A stretch of DNA of 64,000 nucleotides. Source: Anastrepha obliqua (lineage: Eukaryota > Arthropoda > Insecta > Diptera > Tephritidae). The notes beneath the pieces were generated by a model. It was given only the letters and a program-made list of their open reading frames with translations. It was not told where the DNA came from and did no database searches. A program made the position numbers and the translations under genes. Positions 50,835 through 62,469 of the stretch are shown here, in pieces (the stretch's first letter is position 1; each line of letters starts with the position of its first letter). The stretch spans positions 33,702,001-33,766,000 of the forward strand of contig NC_072895.1 in NCBI RefSeq assembly GCF_027943255.1, given 5' to 3'.

Positions 50835-53400
50835 CGATTTTTCTGAAAATTGGTTTGTTTGTAGGCTTAAGTGTAATAAAAAGTAAGATGAAAAAATTTT
50901 ATTATTTTGAGATTTATTTAATGTTAAAATTTTGGTGTAGAGTTGTTTAAAGTAAAATATCTTCGTAAATATCTATATGTACATAAAAAAGAAATTTTTT
51001 TTATTATCTAAAATTTTTTATTTTTTCTCAATTTTTAATTTTTTAAATTGAAAAACTTTCTTCTTTTTTTTAATTAAACAATTTTTTTACACTTAAAATT
51101 AAAAAAAAAACCCATTTTAAAATTTAAAATTTAGAAATAATTTATTTTTTTATAAATTAAGGAAATTTTTTATTATTTTAAGATTTATTTAATGTTCAAA
51201 TTTTGGTGTACAATTTTTTGAAATTAAATATCTAAATATAACAAAAAAGTGTTTTCTAGTTTTTTAATTTTTTTATTAATATAATTAAAAACTATTTTAT
51301 TTAAATAAAAAAAAAAATAAATAATACTTTTTTTGTTTTTTTAAAGTATAACAACAAAGTTTTTTGCAGTGTTTTAATTTTTTTATTAATTAAATAAAGT
51401 TTTTTTATTAATTAAAAATTATTTTATTTAAATTGAAAAAATATAAGTACATTTTTTCTTGTTTTTTTAAAATATTTTTATATTTTTTTCTTAATTTCTT
51501 TTTTCTAAAAATTAGTTTATTTGTAGGCTTGATTATTTATTTATTAAACAATAAAAAGTTAATACAAAAAATTGGAAAAAATGAAATAATTTGAGATTTG
51601 TTTAATGTTGAAAATTTTGGTATAGAGTTTTCTAAAGTGATATGTTTTCAAATTAGTATTTTTTTATAAAAAAATATACTTTATAAAAATATTTACTTCG
51701 GAAGAAAATTTTATTTTTTTTTGTTAAACATTTTGGCGAAAATCAGCGAAACAGAGAAAAATCGATCGCAAATCGGTCGAAGCATTGCTAAGTACGTCAG
51801 CAAGCAGATATGCGTCATTTTTAGCAGCAGCAAGCGTATTTGAAAAAAAGTCGAAAATTATGAGAGTCCCAGTATTAAACTTTCAGGGATTAGCCGCTAA
51901 TTACAAAAATAAGAAAACGATCTCGTCAAAATTGACGAAAAACAACCCTAAAAAATTTAATAGGAAAAAATACATTTTTTGTAAAAAATAATTTTGGAAG
52001 AGTATATTTTATCCTGAATAAAGGCGTGCAATTTATAAAAAATTGTTAAAATATTACATAAAAAAATGGAAGATATTTCACTTTAAAAACCGTATTTTTC
52101 CCCAAAAAATATTGTAGTTTTATCCCAAAATTTTGTAAAATTTTGAGAAACAAATAAATTTGGTGCTTATTTTATCTTAAAAAATAAATGGATAAATAAA
52201 ATTAAATGGATAACGAAATAAGCGGATTTAAAAAATGTTAGAAAAAAACAAAAAAATAGTTTATTTCTTTTTTTAATTTTTTGTAAAAAACGAAATTTTT
52301 TAGGAATATATTAAAAATAAATGGATGACATTTATAAAAATGTTAAATAAAAAAGATATTGCAATTTTACAAGAGTTTTTTCCCAAAAATATAAAATTGT
52401 TAAAAGACCAAAAAATTGTGATTTTCTCCCCAAAAATTTAGTTAATTGTGAAAAAAGTTTTTAAGAGTATATTTTATCTTAAAAAATAAATTTATATATA
52501 ATATAAAATTTATAAATTTATAAAAATGTTGAAAAAACCGAAAAATAATTAAATTTTTTATAAAATAACATTTTTTAAAAGTAAGTCTTATTGTAAGAAA
52601 TAAAGGAATTCTTAAAAATATTATAAAATAAAAATGTATACTTTCAAAACTTCACAAAAAATTTAATTTGTGGTAAAAAAAGATTTTTTTAAAGTATATT
52701 TTATCCTACAAAATAAAGAGATAAAATCCATACAAATATTATAATTTATTAAAAAACTTGAAGGTATTGCATTTTAAAAACTGTTTTCCCCCAAAAACTT
52801 TAATCGCAAAAATGTTTATTTTTTGTGAAACTATGTATTTACAAATTTGATATTGTTCTTTATAAAAAAAAAAATATTTTAATATTTACTTGTTGATAAT
52901 TTAAATCTTTTCTCTAAAAAGTAAATCGATGACATTTATAAAAATTAAAAAAATACGGAAAAATAGTTTTTGTCCACAAAAAACAGGAAAAAATAAAGAA
53001 TGAAAATTTTAAGAGTATATTTTATTAAAACAAATAAAAACATTCAAAAAATGTTAAAACAAAGAAAAATTTTTCTTTAAAAGCATTTTTTTTCCAAAAA
53101 TGGTATTCACAAAAAATTTTATTTTTAAGAGTATATTTTACCCTGAAGAGCAAATGGATAACATTTATAAAAATTAAAAAAAAAACCGAAAAAAATGTTT
53201 TTTTACAGCAAAAAAAAAAAAAGAATTTTGAGAGTAAATGGATAATATTCATAAAAATGTTAAAAAACAAAATATTTTTCTTTAAAAATAGATTTTTTTC
53301 CAAAACTCGTATTCACAAAAAATTTTTCGAAAAAAAATTAAGAATATATTTGATCCTAAAAAACAAAGGGATAACATTTGTAAAAAAAACCAAAAACCTT
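50835..53400. repeat. Extremely AT-rich decayed tandem-repeat block
   Basis: Two reiterated motifs are visible. In the left half, AGATTTATTTAATGTTNAAA followed by TTTTGGTGTA recurs at about 50908, 51180 and 51593. In the right half, AAGAGTATATTTTATCCTNA, AAAATAAATGGATAACATTT and ATAAAAATGTTAAAAA recur at about 52000, 52464, 52691, 53011, 53129 and 53341; these spacings are near multiples of 106-118 bp. The block is interrupted by a less AT-rich patch at 51740-51925. Frames in it are low-complexity and not genes. It looks like a degraded satellite or satellite-like minisatellite. Confidence 0.7.
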
Positions 53401-54547
53401 TATACCTAAGGCGAGCCCTACACGTTCACCTGATATCGCGATATTTTTATTGGCACTTTGTGCCCCCGGGCGGGGCTCTTGCAAATAATAATAATATTTG
53501 TATTGACGAAAAAAATCTTCTTCTATGGATCACGCTCCGCTCGCCACACGCAATTTGAATTTGCTTAAAATTGCATTTAAATGTGCAGCGATCTGTCTAT
53601 ATGAAGATAAACGTATGCCTTCACTGGCTATTTTATTGTTTATTTAAATTACTCATTGGTTTCCTTAACATTTAAGCGCATTTGCACTAAAATCGATTTC
53701 GATGAAACAGCTAATGGACCTGCTCAACTTTTTGTGCCAGAATTGATTCCAGCTTATTTTGGATTAACGCACTAATCGATAATTTTCGAAAAATTAGTTG
53801 TATAATATAAAAGATATAAATTTATATTGAAAGGTGTTTGTCTTCAAAAGAAGGCTTACTACTTTTCGAAATTGCCAATTTGCTTTTAGAAGCGAGTGTC
53901 CATTCTTGACCAGCCAGGTGAATATAATTTTTTACATTCATGTCAGAAGTGTTTTTTTTTACTTTTGAGAGCTGATTGTACCACACCCTTTTTCACGCCC
54001 TCGCTAAGCTAGAAAAAATGTTACTATTTTTTACCTTCCATTTTTCCCCTAAAATTAGTGCAGCACTTTGTAAACAAAATGGAAGGGAAATAGTGGTAAT
54101 TTCAGTCACGTTAGTGTGTGTGCACGTGTATATGTATGTGTGCACGTGTGTATACTGTGCACTAAACTTCCATTTTGCATTTGTAATATGCTGACACTTC
54201 GCCAAGGTAAAGAAGTAACTTTGCCGGTGAGACCTAGCAATTGCCAGAAGTGATGAGAGTAGGTACTTATGTACATAAGTACATGCTGAGGGTAAGAAAA
54301 GTGGCAAAGTGTGAGTAATGCGCGCATTAACCTTCTGCCAATAGCTGCGAATGATAGTCTAGGTAAAAGCAACACAAACAAACATTTCCGCACGCATTTT
54401 GCTATCAACAGCAGCTCCGATGACAACACTTAGCACCGCCATCTAGCTATGGTAGGTCAGTAAGGGGCAAAGTAAAGTAAAAGCAGCACTTTAACTCTCA
54501 ATCAAATGCAAGTTTGTGTGGCTCATATACCATAGCTGCACACTCAC
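53401..54547. other. Intergenic DNA with a GC island and a GT-rich microsatellite
   Basis: 53405-53490 is a GC-rich patch (CTAAGGCGAGCCCTACACGT, TGCCCCCGGGCGGGGCTC) directly at the edge of the AT-rich block. 54108-54165 is a GTGTGTGCACGTGTATATGT-type repeat. No coding content recognised. Confidence 0.5.
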
Positions 54548-54549
54548 TA

Positions 54550-55095
54550 GGTTGTTGAATAAGTTTTGCGTTTCGATAAGAAAAACAGAATTTTATGGTT
54601 TCAAATACATTTTATTATTCAGTATAGTCTCCCTGAACATCAGTAAACTGGTTTCAATGAGGCTCCAATTTATGAATTTCATCCCTGAAGTGAGAATTTG
54701 GAATGGCTGCAAAATACGCTTCCACCGCCGTTATGACTTCATCATCTGATGAAAAACTCTTTCCATGCATGAATTTCTTTAGGTCTGGAAGCAGATGGAC
54801 GTCGCTAGAGGCCAAATCTGGTGAATACGATGGATGCCCCAAACAATTCGAACTTTAATTTATAGATTTTAGCCATTGTCAAATGCTCTAATCCAATTCC
54901 GAAATTCCTTTTGCATCCCAAAAAATTGATGCTAACAACTTCTGCCCGCTTTCTGGGCACGTACTCGTTTCGAAAACGAAGAACCGGGTTCAGGCCACAC
55001 TTTAGCCTCTTGTTTTGATTTAGGCTCATGGTTATAGACCTAAGTCTTATCCATATAGATGAATCAAAGCATAAAATCCACTTTATCCCTTCAAA
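54550..55095 (-). mobile_element. mariner transposase, central and C-terminal part
   Basis: Minus strand: FIYMDKT then VYNHEPKSKQEAKVWPEPGS (55060-54960), a gap where the second catalytic Asp should be, then MGHPSYSPDLASSDVHLLPD (third Asp region; family PPYSPDLAPSDYHLF), KFMHGKSFSSDDEVITAVEA, YFAAIPNSHFRDEIHKLEPH-stop at 54654 and FTDVQGDYTE. The ends of the element follow. Confidence 0.82.
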
Positions 55096-55179
55096 AATGT
55101 TTTAAATGTTGCTGAGGAAGTCACATTTTAATGTGTTTTTGTTTCATTGTTGGCGAATGCGGCACCCACTGTGCGCACA

Positions 55180-56205
55180 GCTTTCTGAAACTCAACTTCT
55201 TATATCCTTGTTCACCCCACTCGAGAGGATAGGGCCATGACATCGTACACGGATTTGTACTATTGCTTTTGCGCTGTCCCATGTGATGCCGGCATCTGCT
55301 AGCTCGCGCAATATCTCCAAGTGATCTTTGGCCAACCGCGACCTCTGCTGCCTTGTGGGTTCCAGCCCAGTGCCATCCTCGTGATGCTATCTGGTGTGTT
55401 TCTAAGCGTGTTACCTATCCAGCGCCACTTTATGCCTTGGATTAGCCATAGGATGGGCTCCTCATTCGTTGATCTCCACAGCGCGTGAGAATATTCTACA
55501 GATGATGGGGAGGCATTTGCTGACGAAAGAGTGTAGCCTCTCTGTGATGGTGCTAAGGACCAGCCATATTTCACTTCCGTACAAAAATACTGATTTCACA
55601 CATGAGCTGAATATTCGCAGTTTGAAGCGCCTAGAGATTTGCGAGCTCGTCCATACTGTATGCATTCGCCCGAACGCCGCTCGTACTTTGTTTAACTTGT
55701 AGTTGAAATATTCATCTGATCCGCCGTCTGTCATAATAGTGCAGCCGAGGTAGCAGAAGCTTTCAGCAAATTCCACCGGACGGACACCCGTCAACCATTA
55801 TAGATCTCGCGGTTATTGTGGTTGACTTTCATAGCCTTGGCCTTAGCGATGTTGACCTCTAGTCCGACAGTGCGTGACAGCGTGACTGGTTTCTCCATCT
55901 TCGCTTGCATATCAGTGAGTTTGTAAGAGAGGAGACAGATGTCATCGGCGAACTCCTGACTCTTAAGATGTCTGGTGAAACTCCATACGATGCCTCTTTT
56001 GTGCAGGGTCAATTGGCCGGTAGCCTCCTAAACGCCCTAAACAACATTATGATGTTTAGAAAGTTTGTGAAGAGAAGCGGTGACAGGGTACAACCTTGTC
56101 TTACCCCTGCATTGATGGTGAATGGGTCACTGACCTTGCGGTTGTGAAGCACTGCCAGTTCGGAGTTCTCGTAAAGGGCTCGGATGAGCAAGAACTCTCT
56201 TTCTA
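55180..56205 (-). mobile_element. LINE family 2 copy on the minus strand
   Basis: Minus strand from 56191: LIRALYENSELAVLHNRKVS, TINAGVRQGCTLSPLLFTNF, then RSQEFADDICLLSYKLTDMQ (catalytic motif FADD, 55960), EVNIAKAKAMKVN, ESFCYLGCTIMTDGGSDEYF (55760), SSCVKSVFLYGSEIW and IKWRWIGNTLRNTPDSITRM (55430). The order is that of a complete 3' half, with frameshifts. It is inserted in the middle of a mariner transposase gene in the same orientation. Confidence 0.85.
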
Positions 56206-56590
56206 CTCAGCGCCAGCAAACCCAGTACTTCAGTCAAAGTATTGCTTACACTGCCTAATGAAATGCCTACAGCTTCTACTAAATCTATTTCAGTCACTCG
56301 CCTGTGTTTTTCTACGATTTCTGGTCTTGTTGCTGCTTTGGACGTTCTTGGCGTGGATTGTCTTTAAGGCTGGTACGGCCACATTTAAATTCAGCAACCC
56401 GAAAAGTCCTTTTATAATTTCAACATTCTTTCATAGAATTCCTTGGCTTTTAAACCTTCCAAAAATAAAAATTCGTTTTTTTTTGTTTGGTATGTGGACG
56501 TTGGAGGTAGAATCTTCTAAAGATACGTATGAGCCAACTCATACGTATGCCCGATTCACATGCGATATTCCTCGGCTCTTTTGAACTGAG
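56206..56590 (-). mobile_element. mariner transposase, N-terminal part
   Basis: Minus strand: FRVAEFKCGRTSLKDNPRQE and RPKQ (family WFAEFKRGRTSLEDDPRSGRPKT; 56395-56330), then after a frameshift RVTEIDLVEAVGISLGSVSN and TLTEVLGLL (56300-56215). These are the helix-turn-helix and linker regions. The segment 56590-56798 upstream is unidentified. Confidence 0.75.
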
Positions 56591-56800
56591 TTTCATAGTG
56601 TCTGCGGACTAAACCACCCCATCGCCTTGCTGTCCTTCTTTTTCCCCTCGGTATTACCGGTTAAGATATTCCTTCGAGGGGGCAGGATGTGTTTATTCAC
56701 TCATTTGTCTGCGTTCATTGTCATCATGTCTCAGCCTTCGCATAATTGTTGAGGCTACGTTACAACCATAGTTTCACGTTTCTTCAGATTCTAGCATATA

Positions 56801-57336
56801 CAGGGTTGGCCATATTAAACTGACCCATGTGATTATTAAAAAAATATGGAAAAAGAAACATTTTTTTGTGTTTCATTGTGAAAAACATTTAATTTAGTTC
56901 AAGGAGATTCGCTTACATCACTTTTTGAATATGATATCGCGCAAGTGGTCGCCCTTAGCACGTATTTGGATATGTACAGGGTTGGCCATCTTAAACTGAC
57001 CCATGTGATTATTAAAAAAATATGGAAAGAGAAACATTTTTTTGTGTTTCATTGTGAAAAACATTTAATTTAGTTCAAGGAGATTCGTTTACATCACTTT
57101 TTGAATATGATATCGCGCAAGTGGTCGCCCTTAGCTCGTATAGCGTAATGTGCCCGTTTTTCGGCGTTTTCCATAGTTTTGGCCAGCGTCTCGGCCGATA
57201 TGGCGGCTATTTCCCGTCGGATATTGGCCTTAAGTGCGCCTAGTGTCTTTGGCTTGTTGACGTAAACCTTAGATTTCAAATTACAGTAAAAAGTTATAGG
57301 GTTACTCAATGGGTCAGTTTAATATGGCCAACCCTG
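56801..57336 (-). mobile_element. Short mariner-like element with 26-bp inverted ends and a tandem partial copy
   Basis: CAGGGTTGGCCATCTTAAAC at 56977 and its inverse GTTTAATATGGCCAACCCTG ending at 57336 define a 360-bp element with TA on both sides (56975-56976, 57337-57338). On the minus strand it encodes only NLKSKVYVNKPKTLGALKAN, IRREIAAIS and KGDHLRDIIFKK-stop, the C-terminus of the transposase. The first 164 bp of the left end are present a second time at 56801-56962, in the same orientation. Confidence 0.85.
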
Positions 57337-57339
57337 TAT

Positions 57340-58610
57340 TGTACTAGGCCAGCAGCTGTCATGCTCTCGCCGATATTTGAGCGCCACATGCTTCTTTTCC
57401 CATCAAATCTAGAGCACTCCATTAGGGCATGCTCAGGCGTTTCATGTTTTTCTTGGCAGTATAGGCAAAATGGGGAGTCTGTGTGCTTGTATTTGTACAA
57501 ATACTGCCTGAAATAGCCATGCCCAGTTAAAAATTATCGCAGCATGAAGGTAACGTTTCCATGTGTTCTCCGGATCCATTTCTGTATGTCGGGGATCATA
57601 GTGAAAACGGTTCTTCCCTTCCCACTATCGTTCCATTTGGTCTGCCAGTTTTGCAGAGCGGTATCATCGATCCTCTGTAGGATTCCTCAGTCAGGCTTTG
57701 CCACCAGATACCCACGCGTTTTTTGCTTACTGGCATTTTTGTTTCATGCATTTTACCTTTATATCGAGGGGGATTCTGCCTGCTCTTACCCCAGCTGCTT
57801 CGTCAGATATGGTCCTATAGCCTCTAATCATTCCGTCATTGCATAATCTGTACACCCGTGTCTCAAGTAGCTGGGATATTTCACTACATCGCCCCACATT
57901 TCCACGGCGTAAAACAGGATCGAGTTGCAGACGCTTGCTCACAATGCTCTCATTTGTTGTCTAGGTCCGCCCTCATTGTGCATCAGTTGCGATTAAGCCG
58001 CGCAGGATTTTGCAGCTTTGGAGCTTGCGTATTCCAGATGCTTTTTAAAATTTAGCCCTCTGTCGATCATTACCCGTAAATATTTTATGGTATCTGTTGA
58101 TGTTATATTGTGACGACTAACCTTTATTTGAATGTTTTCAACTTTTCGCCTAGAACTTATGAGAACCAGTTCGGTTTTATAGTCTGCTAGTCTTAGCCCA
58201 GACGATTGTAACCATTGCTTAATTTTATTGATGGGGTCCTCTACCCTTCGTGGGACTTCTTTTAGCGTTTTACCTTCAACTACCACAGCTAGGTCATCTG
58301 CGTACCCAACAATGCTGGCTTGTTCGTGCTGTTCAACGCGTAGCACTCCCTCATACATGATATTTCACAGTGCCGGGCCTACTACAGAGCCTTGAGGAAC
58401 TCCTCCAGTTACCTTATAGCTTTTGGGGCCTACGTCTGTATCATACCGTAGGGTTCTGTTAGCAAAGTATGAAGCAATTAGCTTTATCAGATAATTCGGC
58501 ACTTTCATACTCCGAAGTGCCATCAGTATTTGGTCCCATTTGGCCGTATTGAACGCGTTTTTAACGTCCAGAGTCACGATTGCGCTATATTTTTTGGTTC
58601 CTCATAGCCA
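57340..58610 (-). mobile_element. R1-like LINE, reverse transcriptase and C-terminus
   Basis: Minus strand, 5' to 3': TLDVKNAFNTAKWDQILMAL (58577), SYFANRTLRYDTDVGPKSYK, VTGGVPQGSVVGPAL-stop, QASIVGYADDLAVVVEGKTL (catalytic YADD intact, 58300), INKIKQWLQSSGLRLADYKT, IKYLRVMIDRGLNFKKHLEY, then ..AAGVRAGRIPLDIKVKCMK (57780), and KHTDSPFCLYCQEKHETPEH then ALMEC (C-x2-C-x8-H-x4-C zinc knuckle, 57480-57400). Only a few stops and frameshifts, so a younger copy than most. Confidence 0.88.
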
Positions 58611-58689
58611 TATTCTACCAGAGATAGCAGTTTTTGCTATTTCGCATACTTCTATTATTGCATTTATTGCACACTAGTTTTCTGGCCGA

Positions 58690-59035
58690 AAATAATGCCA
58701 AACAAGGAATTACTCGAAAAAGCAAACATGGAGGCGCTAGACATTTAGATTAGAACACATAAATGGAAATGGATTGGTCACACTTAACGCAAAGAAGACG
58801 GTAACATAGCGAAGAAGTCAATGAATTAGAACCCGCTCACAGCGGGAGGAAGAGCGCCTGACAGGCCAAGGAAAACCCGGAAAGGCACTGTGGATCGCGA
58901 GACAGCTCAGCTCGGGTTAAGCTCGAAGCAGATGAAGCCGTTATCCGTTAATCGGACGAGATGGCTCGTAGGTGTTGTTGGTGTCCTCTGTCCCGCTAAG
59001 CAATCAAGGAAACAATGATGGTGATGAAATGAAAA
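58690..59035 (+). mobile_element. LINE family 2 3' end fragment
   Basis: In broken frames: EHINGNGLVTLNAKKT and KWKWIGH-like, NPLTAGGRARG-like, RPRKTRKGTVDRETAQLGL. It ends AACAATGATGGTGATGAAAT, the GATGAT-type tail also seen at 38000. Strongly 5'-truncated. Confidence 0.7.
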
Positions 59036-59169
59036 ATTAATTTACAGATTGAAAAGAAACATCACTTACGTACATATGAAGAGTGCACCAACATAACAAA
59101 AACAAAAAATTAGGATAGTAGCAGCGCTCTCTCTCTTATCGAACCGCAAAACTTTTTGAACAACCTAGT

Positions 59170-60265
59170 ACGTACTTGTGGCTTCTGCAGGGAATATTTT
59201 TATTACTTTATCGTTTTAGTGTAGCGCATTTAGCGATACAATTGGTGATCCCCTCGCCCGGCCGCCGTCTCTACTGCATTTATTTATAAAGCAATTTCCG
59301 GACGTTAAGCAAAATAATTTCTTATGCAAACGAATGTAAAGAACGCTAGCGATTTTCAAGGCAAACCCAAATGCCAGCAGTAGAAAAACTTAAATAAGTA
59401 CGGTAAATATGCCACAGCAAATATGCATGGATGTGACCCATTGGCAATCCTTCTTTTGTAATACTGCCTGATATGGGTCGGGTCATCTGCAAATATTTGT
59501 ACTTAAGTTGTCGTCGAACGTAAATAGCACGGAAGTGTTGCTTTTTTGTATTTTGTGCTTTTTTCCAATTTACTCCTTCCTCATTTTACATACACACACA
59601 CATGCATACACATGCAAGGGGAAGTATTTGTTTTCGGGGCCCTATAATTGAGTAATGGCTATTTGGTACGTCTGTATGTGCATAGGTGTAGGTGTATAAG
59701 TATGATTATCTATTTGTGCATGCAAACTTGATTCTAAACATCGGAAGACCGTACATACGCCAATACTTCATAATATCCCTTTTTCCTTTCGCAATCCCTA
59801 AGTGTGCGCCGCCGCCTTGCGAGCTTGTCCTCAAATATTTGCAAACCCATAAGAGCTTATTTACTTTGCCTTCCCTGTGCATAGATACCCATACACTCGT
59901 ACATGCCACATACATATGGATGTATGTATGTATGATATTTTCTTCCGATTCGCAAATGTGGCGTGGGGGTTCATTCCACTCAGCCGTTTGAAATGAAAGA
60001 ATCCAAAAATGTATTTAACAATGCAAGTGTGAATATGTCATTCAAGGACTTACAGAAACGTACAAGTAAAATCCTTTTAAAATATTTCAAGCGCTTACAG
60101 TATAAAACAAGGATTTTAGAGTTCTTTATCCAAAAGTAGCAATAAAGAGTTCACAAACTTTGTTCTGACACTGTCAGCGACATGCAAGAGATTAACAAAG
60201 TAGATATTCGTAGGCGAGTGTGTGGTGCACACATACACACAAACATGCATATGCACTAGGGTGTA
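59170..60265. other. 1.1 kb of intergenic DNA with CATA/TGTA microsatellites
   Basis: No gene recognised. Repeats: ACACACACACATGCATACAC at 59592 and TATGTATGTATG at 59921. Confidence 0.5.
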
Positions 60266-60269
60266 CCCT

Positions 60270-62220
60270 TGTCACCAACTTGCCTCTTTCTTTTAGAAAA
60301 GGTTGTACAGACACTCTTTCCGAAGCAAGACATGCAACCAAGCCCGACCCAGTTCCACGCAGCAGAAAGTAGTGTAATAATCAATGAGGCAGAGGTGGTT
60401 TTGGCAACGGAAAGGTTCGGCAATGCTAAGGCACCAGGACCTGGGCGGTATTCCTAACAACGCGCTGAAGATCGCTATCAGGCGCAACGCAAAGCTGTTT
60501 GCAGAACACTTCACAAAGTGTATAAATGAAGGCATATTTCCGAAAGTATGGAAAAAGCGACGACTAGACCTACTTCAGAAACCAAATAAACCAGCGCGTG
60601 ACCCAAGTTCATATCGGCCACTCTGCATGATAGATACTATGGGTAAAATCTTGGGAAATTAATCTGGACGCGCCTGGAGCAGCATCTGGAGAAAGTGGCG
60701 GCTGAACTATCCGAACATCAGTTTGGCTTCCGAAATGTCGTTCAACCAACGACGCCGTCAGGAAGGTGACAAGCATTACAAGCAAGGCTATTGAGGGTGA
60801 CAGGTGGGTGCACGGTGACAGGTCAATGCATAGTGACAAAAAATACTGTGCAATTGCCACTTTGGGTGACAAGAATGCTCTCAACTCGGCATACTGGTCC
60901 CATGTTGTGAAGGCTCTGGAAGAGAAAAAAACGCCAGCATACCTAGTACGGATTATAACAGTTATCTGTCGGAAAGAGAACTTCTATACGATACAGATGA
61001 AGGTCCTAAGAGATATGCAGTGGCGGGCCGCAGTGATCTGCACTGGCCCCGATCCTATGGAATGTACATACTATATGATGGGGTACTGCAACTCCCAATG
61101 CCGACAGAAGTGCAATAAATAGGATACGCAGACGACATTGCGTTGACCATCGTCGCCAAAACAATCCCTCAGATTCAGAGCATCTGCAGCGAGGCAGCAA
61201 CAAAGGTCAAACAATGGATAACGCCGGCGGCGGCTAACAGCAGTTAGGACAAAAAACAGAAGCAGTTCTCATTAAGAGTAGAAACAAGTTAGAAACGACC
61301 ACACTAAACATTGATGGGTTTAACGTCACAACACAAGCAACACTAAGATATTTGGGTGTAATGATCGATGCTCGACTAAGCTTCAAGGAGCACATTAAAA
61401 AAGCATGCGGAAAAGCAGCCATGGTGACGACGGCACTGTCAAGAATTATGGCCAACATCGGTGGTCTCACTCAGAGTAGAAGAGCGCTCCTGGCTAAAGT
61501 TATCCAGTCGACACTCATGTATGCAGCACCCATATGGATAAAGCCCTGATACAAAAAATATACGCTAAAAAGGCGGAAATAGTATTTAGACTAAGTGTCC
61601 TTAGAGTTGTCTGTGCTTTCAGGACACTGTCGTATGAAGTAGTATGTGTCAAAGCGGGTATCATGCCACTAGATATAATGGCCTCTGAACTGGGTAGAGT
61701 CTACAACAAAGCCAGAATCCTAAACTGGCGACTAACGGCAGAAGAGGGTAAGGAGGAAAGACAGGAGAGCATAAATGAGTGGCAAAATCGCTGGGACCTA
61801 GCGACAAAAGGGAGGTGGATGCATAAACTCATCAGAAGCGTGCAGGCATGGGTTGCGAAAAGACATGGTGACACGGATTACTACCTGACACAGTTCCTGA
61901 TGGGGCATGGACTACAGAAAGTATCTTCAAAGACTCGGCCACGAGGACGCAGCAGACTGCTCGTTCTGCGGCAACGGTAGGGAGAACGCAGAACATATCA
62001 TCTTTTCCTGCCCGAGATACGCATCTGAAAGAACGTCGATCGAAGAAATGATAAAAGAAAGAATAACCCCAGTCAAGATTGTAAGTCACATGCTGCAATC
62101 GAAGTTGGTGTGGACCAAGATGAGAGAATGGTCCGCAAATGCGTTACAGGAACTGCGAAAAAAAGAATGGAAACGCAGTAAACAAAGAAGACAAACAAGT
62201 AATCAAGGGTAGACAGAGAA
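60270..62220 (+). mobile_element. R1-like LINE, most of the reverse transcriptase and the C-terminus
   Basis: In order: RFGNAKAPGPG (60410), NNALKIAIRRNAKLFAEHFT, FPKVWKKRRLDLLQKPNKPA, DPSSYRPLCMIDTMGKI (60620), EHQFGFRNVV, ALNSAYWSHVVKALEEKKTP (60880), a frameshifted GGVPQ block near 61020, IGYADDIALTIVAKTIPQIQ (catalytic YADD, 61125), MGVMIDARLSFKEHIKKACG, IMANIGGLTQSRRALLAKVI, LSYEVVCVKAGIMPLDIMAS, and ADCSFCGNGRENAEHIIFSC (C-x2-C-x7-H-x4-C knuckle, 61950). It ends RQTSNQG-stop at 62212. About eight frame breaks over 1.9 kb; the endonuclease and ORF1 are missing. Confidence 0.9.
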
Positions 62221-62469
62221 AGAAGCATATATGAAGAGCCATACTGGCTAGCTTGGCCCTGCGATGCAATCAATAAATAGCGGTACCGCAGGTCAAACTA
62301 AAGCTACAGAGTTAGTCGGAGTTAGGGTTTAGTACGTAGGTGTACTGTTTCGCAAGTCCAGTTTAGTCGTAATACTGACTGTGCGTGGTCTCGCATGACG
62401 TGCACCTTAAGCGATCAGTATGAATCGTGCATGCCGTCTATGTTGACGGTATCTACATATGTCAGATTC
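62221..62469. other. Probable 3' region of the R1-like LINE, then spacer
   Basis: 250 bp without coding content. It contains GTTAGTCGGAGTTAGGGTTT and GGTATCTACATATGTCAG. No poly(A) or other tail that would fix the LINE end is visible. Confidence 0.4.

Larger units (their letters stand above)
54550..59165 (-). mobile_element. mariner expanded to 4.6 kb by nested insertions
   Basis: GGTTGTTGAATAAGTTTTGC at 54550 and its inverse (GCAAAACTTTTTGAACAACC, ending at 59165) are matching ends: 28 bp with 3 mismatches, extending through TTCGATAAG. Both are bounded by TA (54548-54549; 59166-59167). Read on the minus strand from the right, it has a 5' untranslated region (59165-59040), foreign DNA (58690-59035 LINE, 57340-58610 R1-like LINE, 56800-57337 mariner-like), the N-terminal transposase (about 56590-56206), a LINE (56205-55180), and the C-terminal transposase (55090-54550). 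The order of the mariner parts is what one original element would give. Confidence 0.65.

Noticed and set aside
53025..53303. 92-codon minus-strand frame
   Set aside because: Phe/Lys/Leu-only translation of the AT-rich repeat block.
53976..54429. Several frames of about 100 codons on both strands
   Set aside because: They cross a GT-rich microsatellite and have no domain content.
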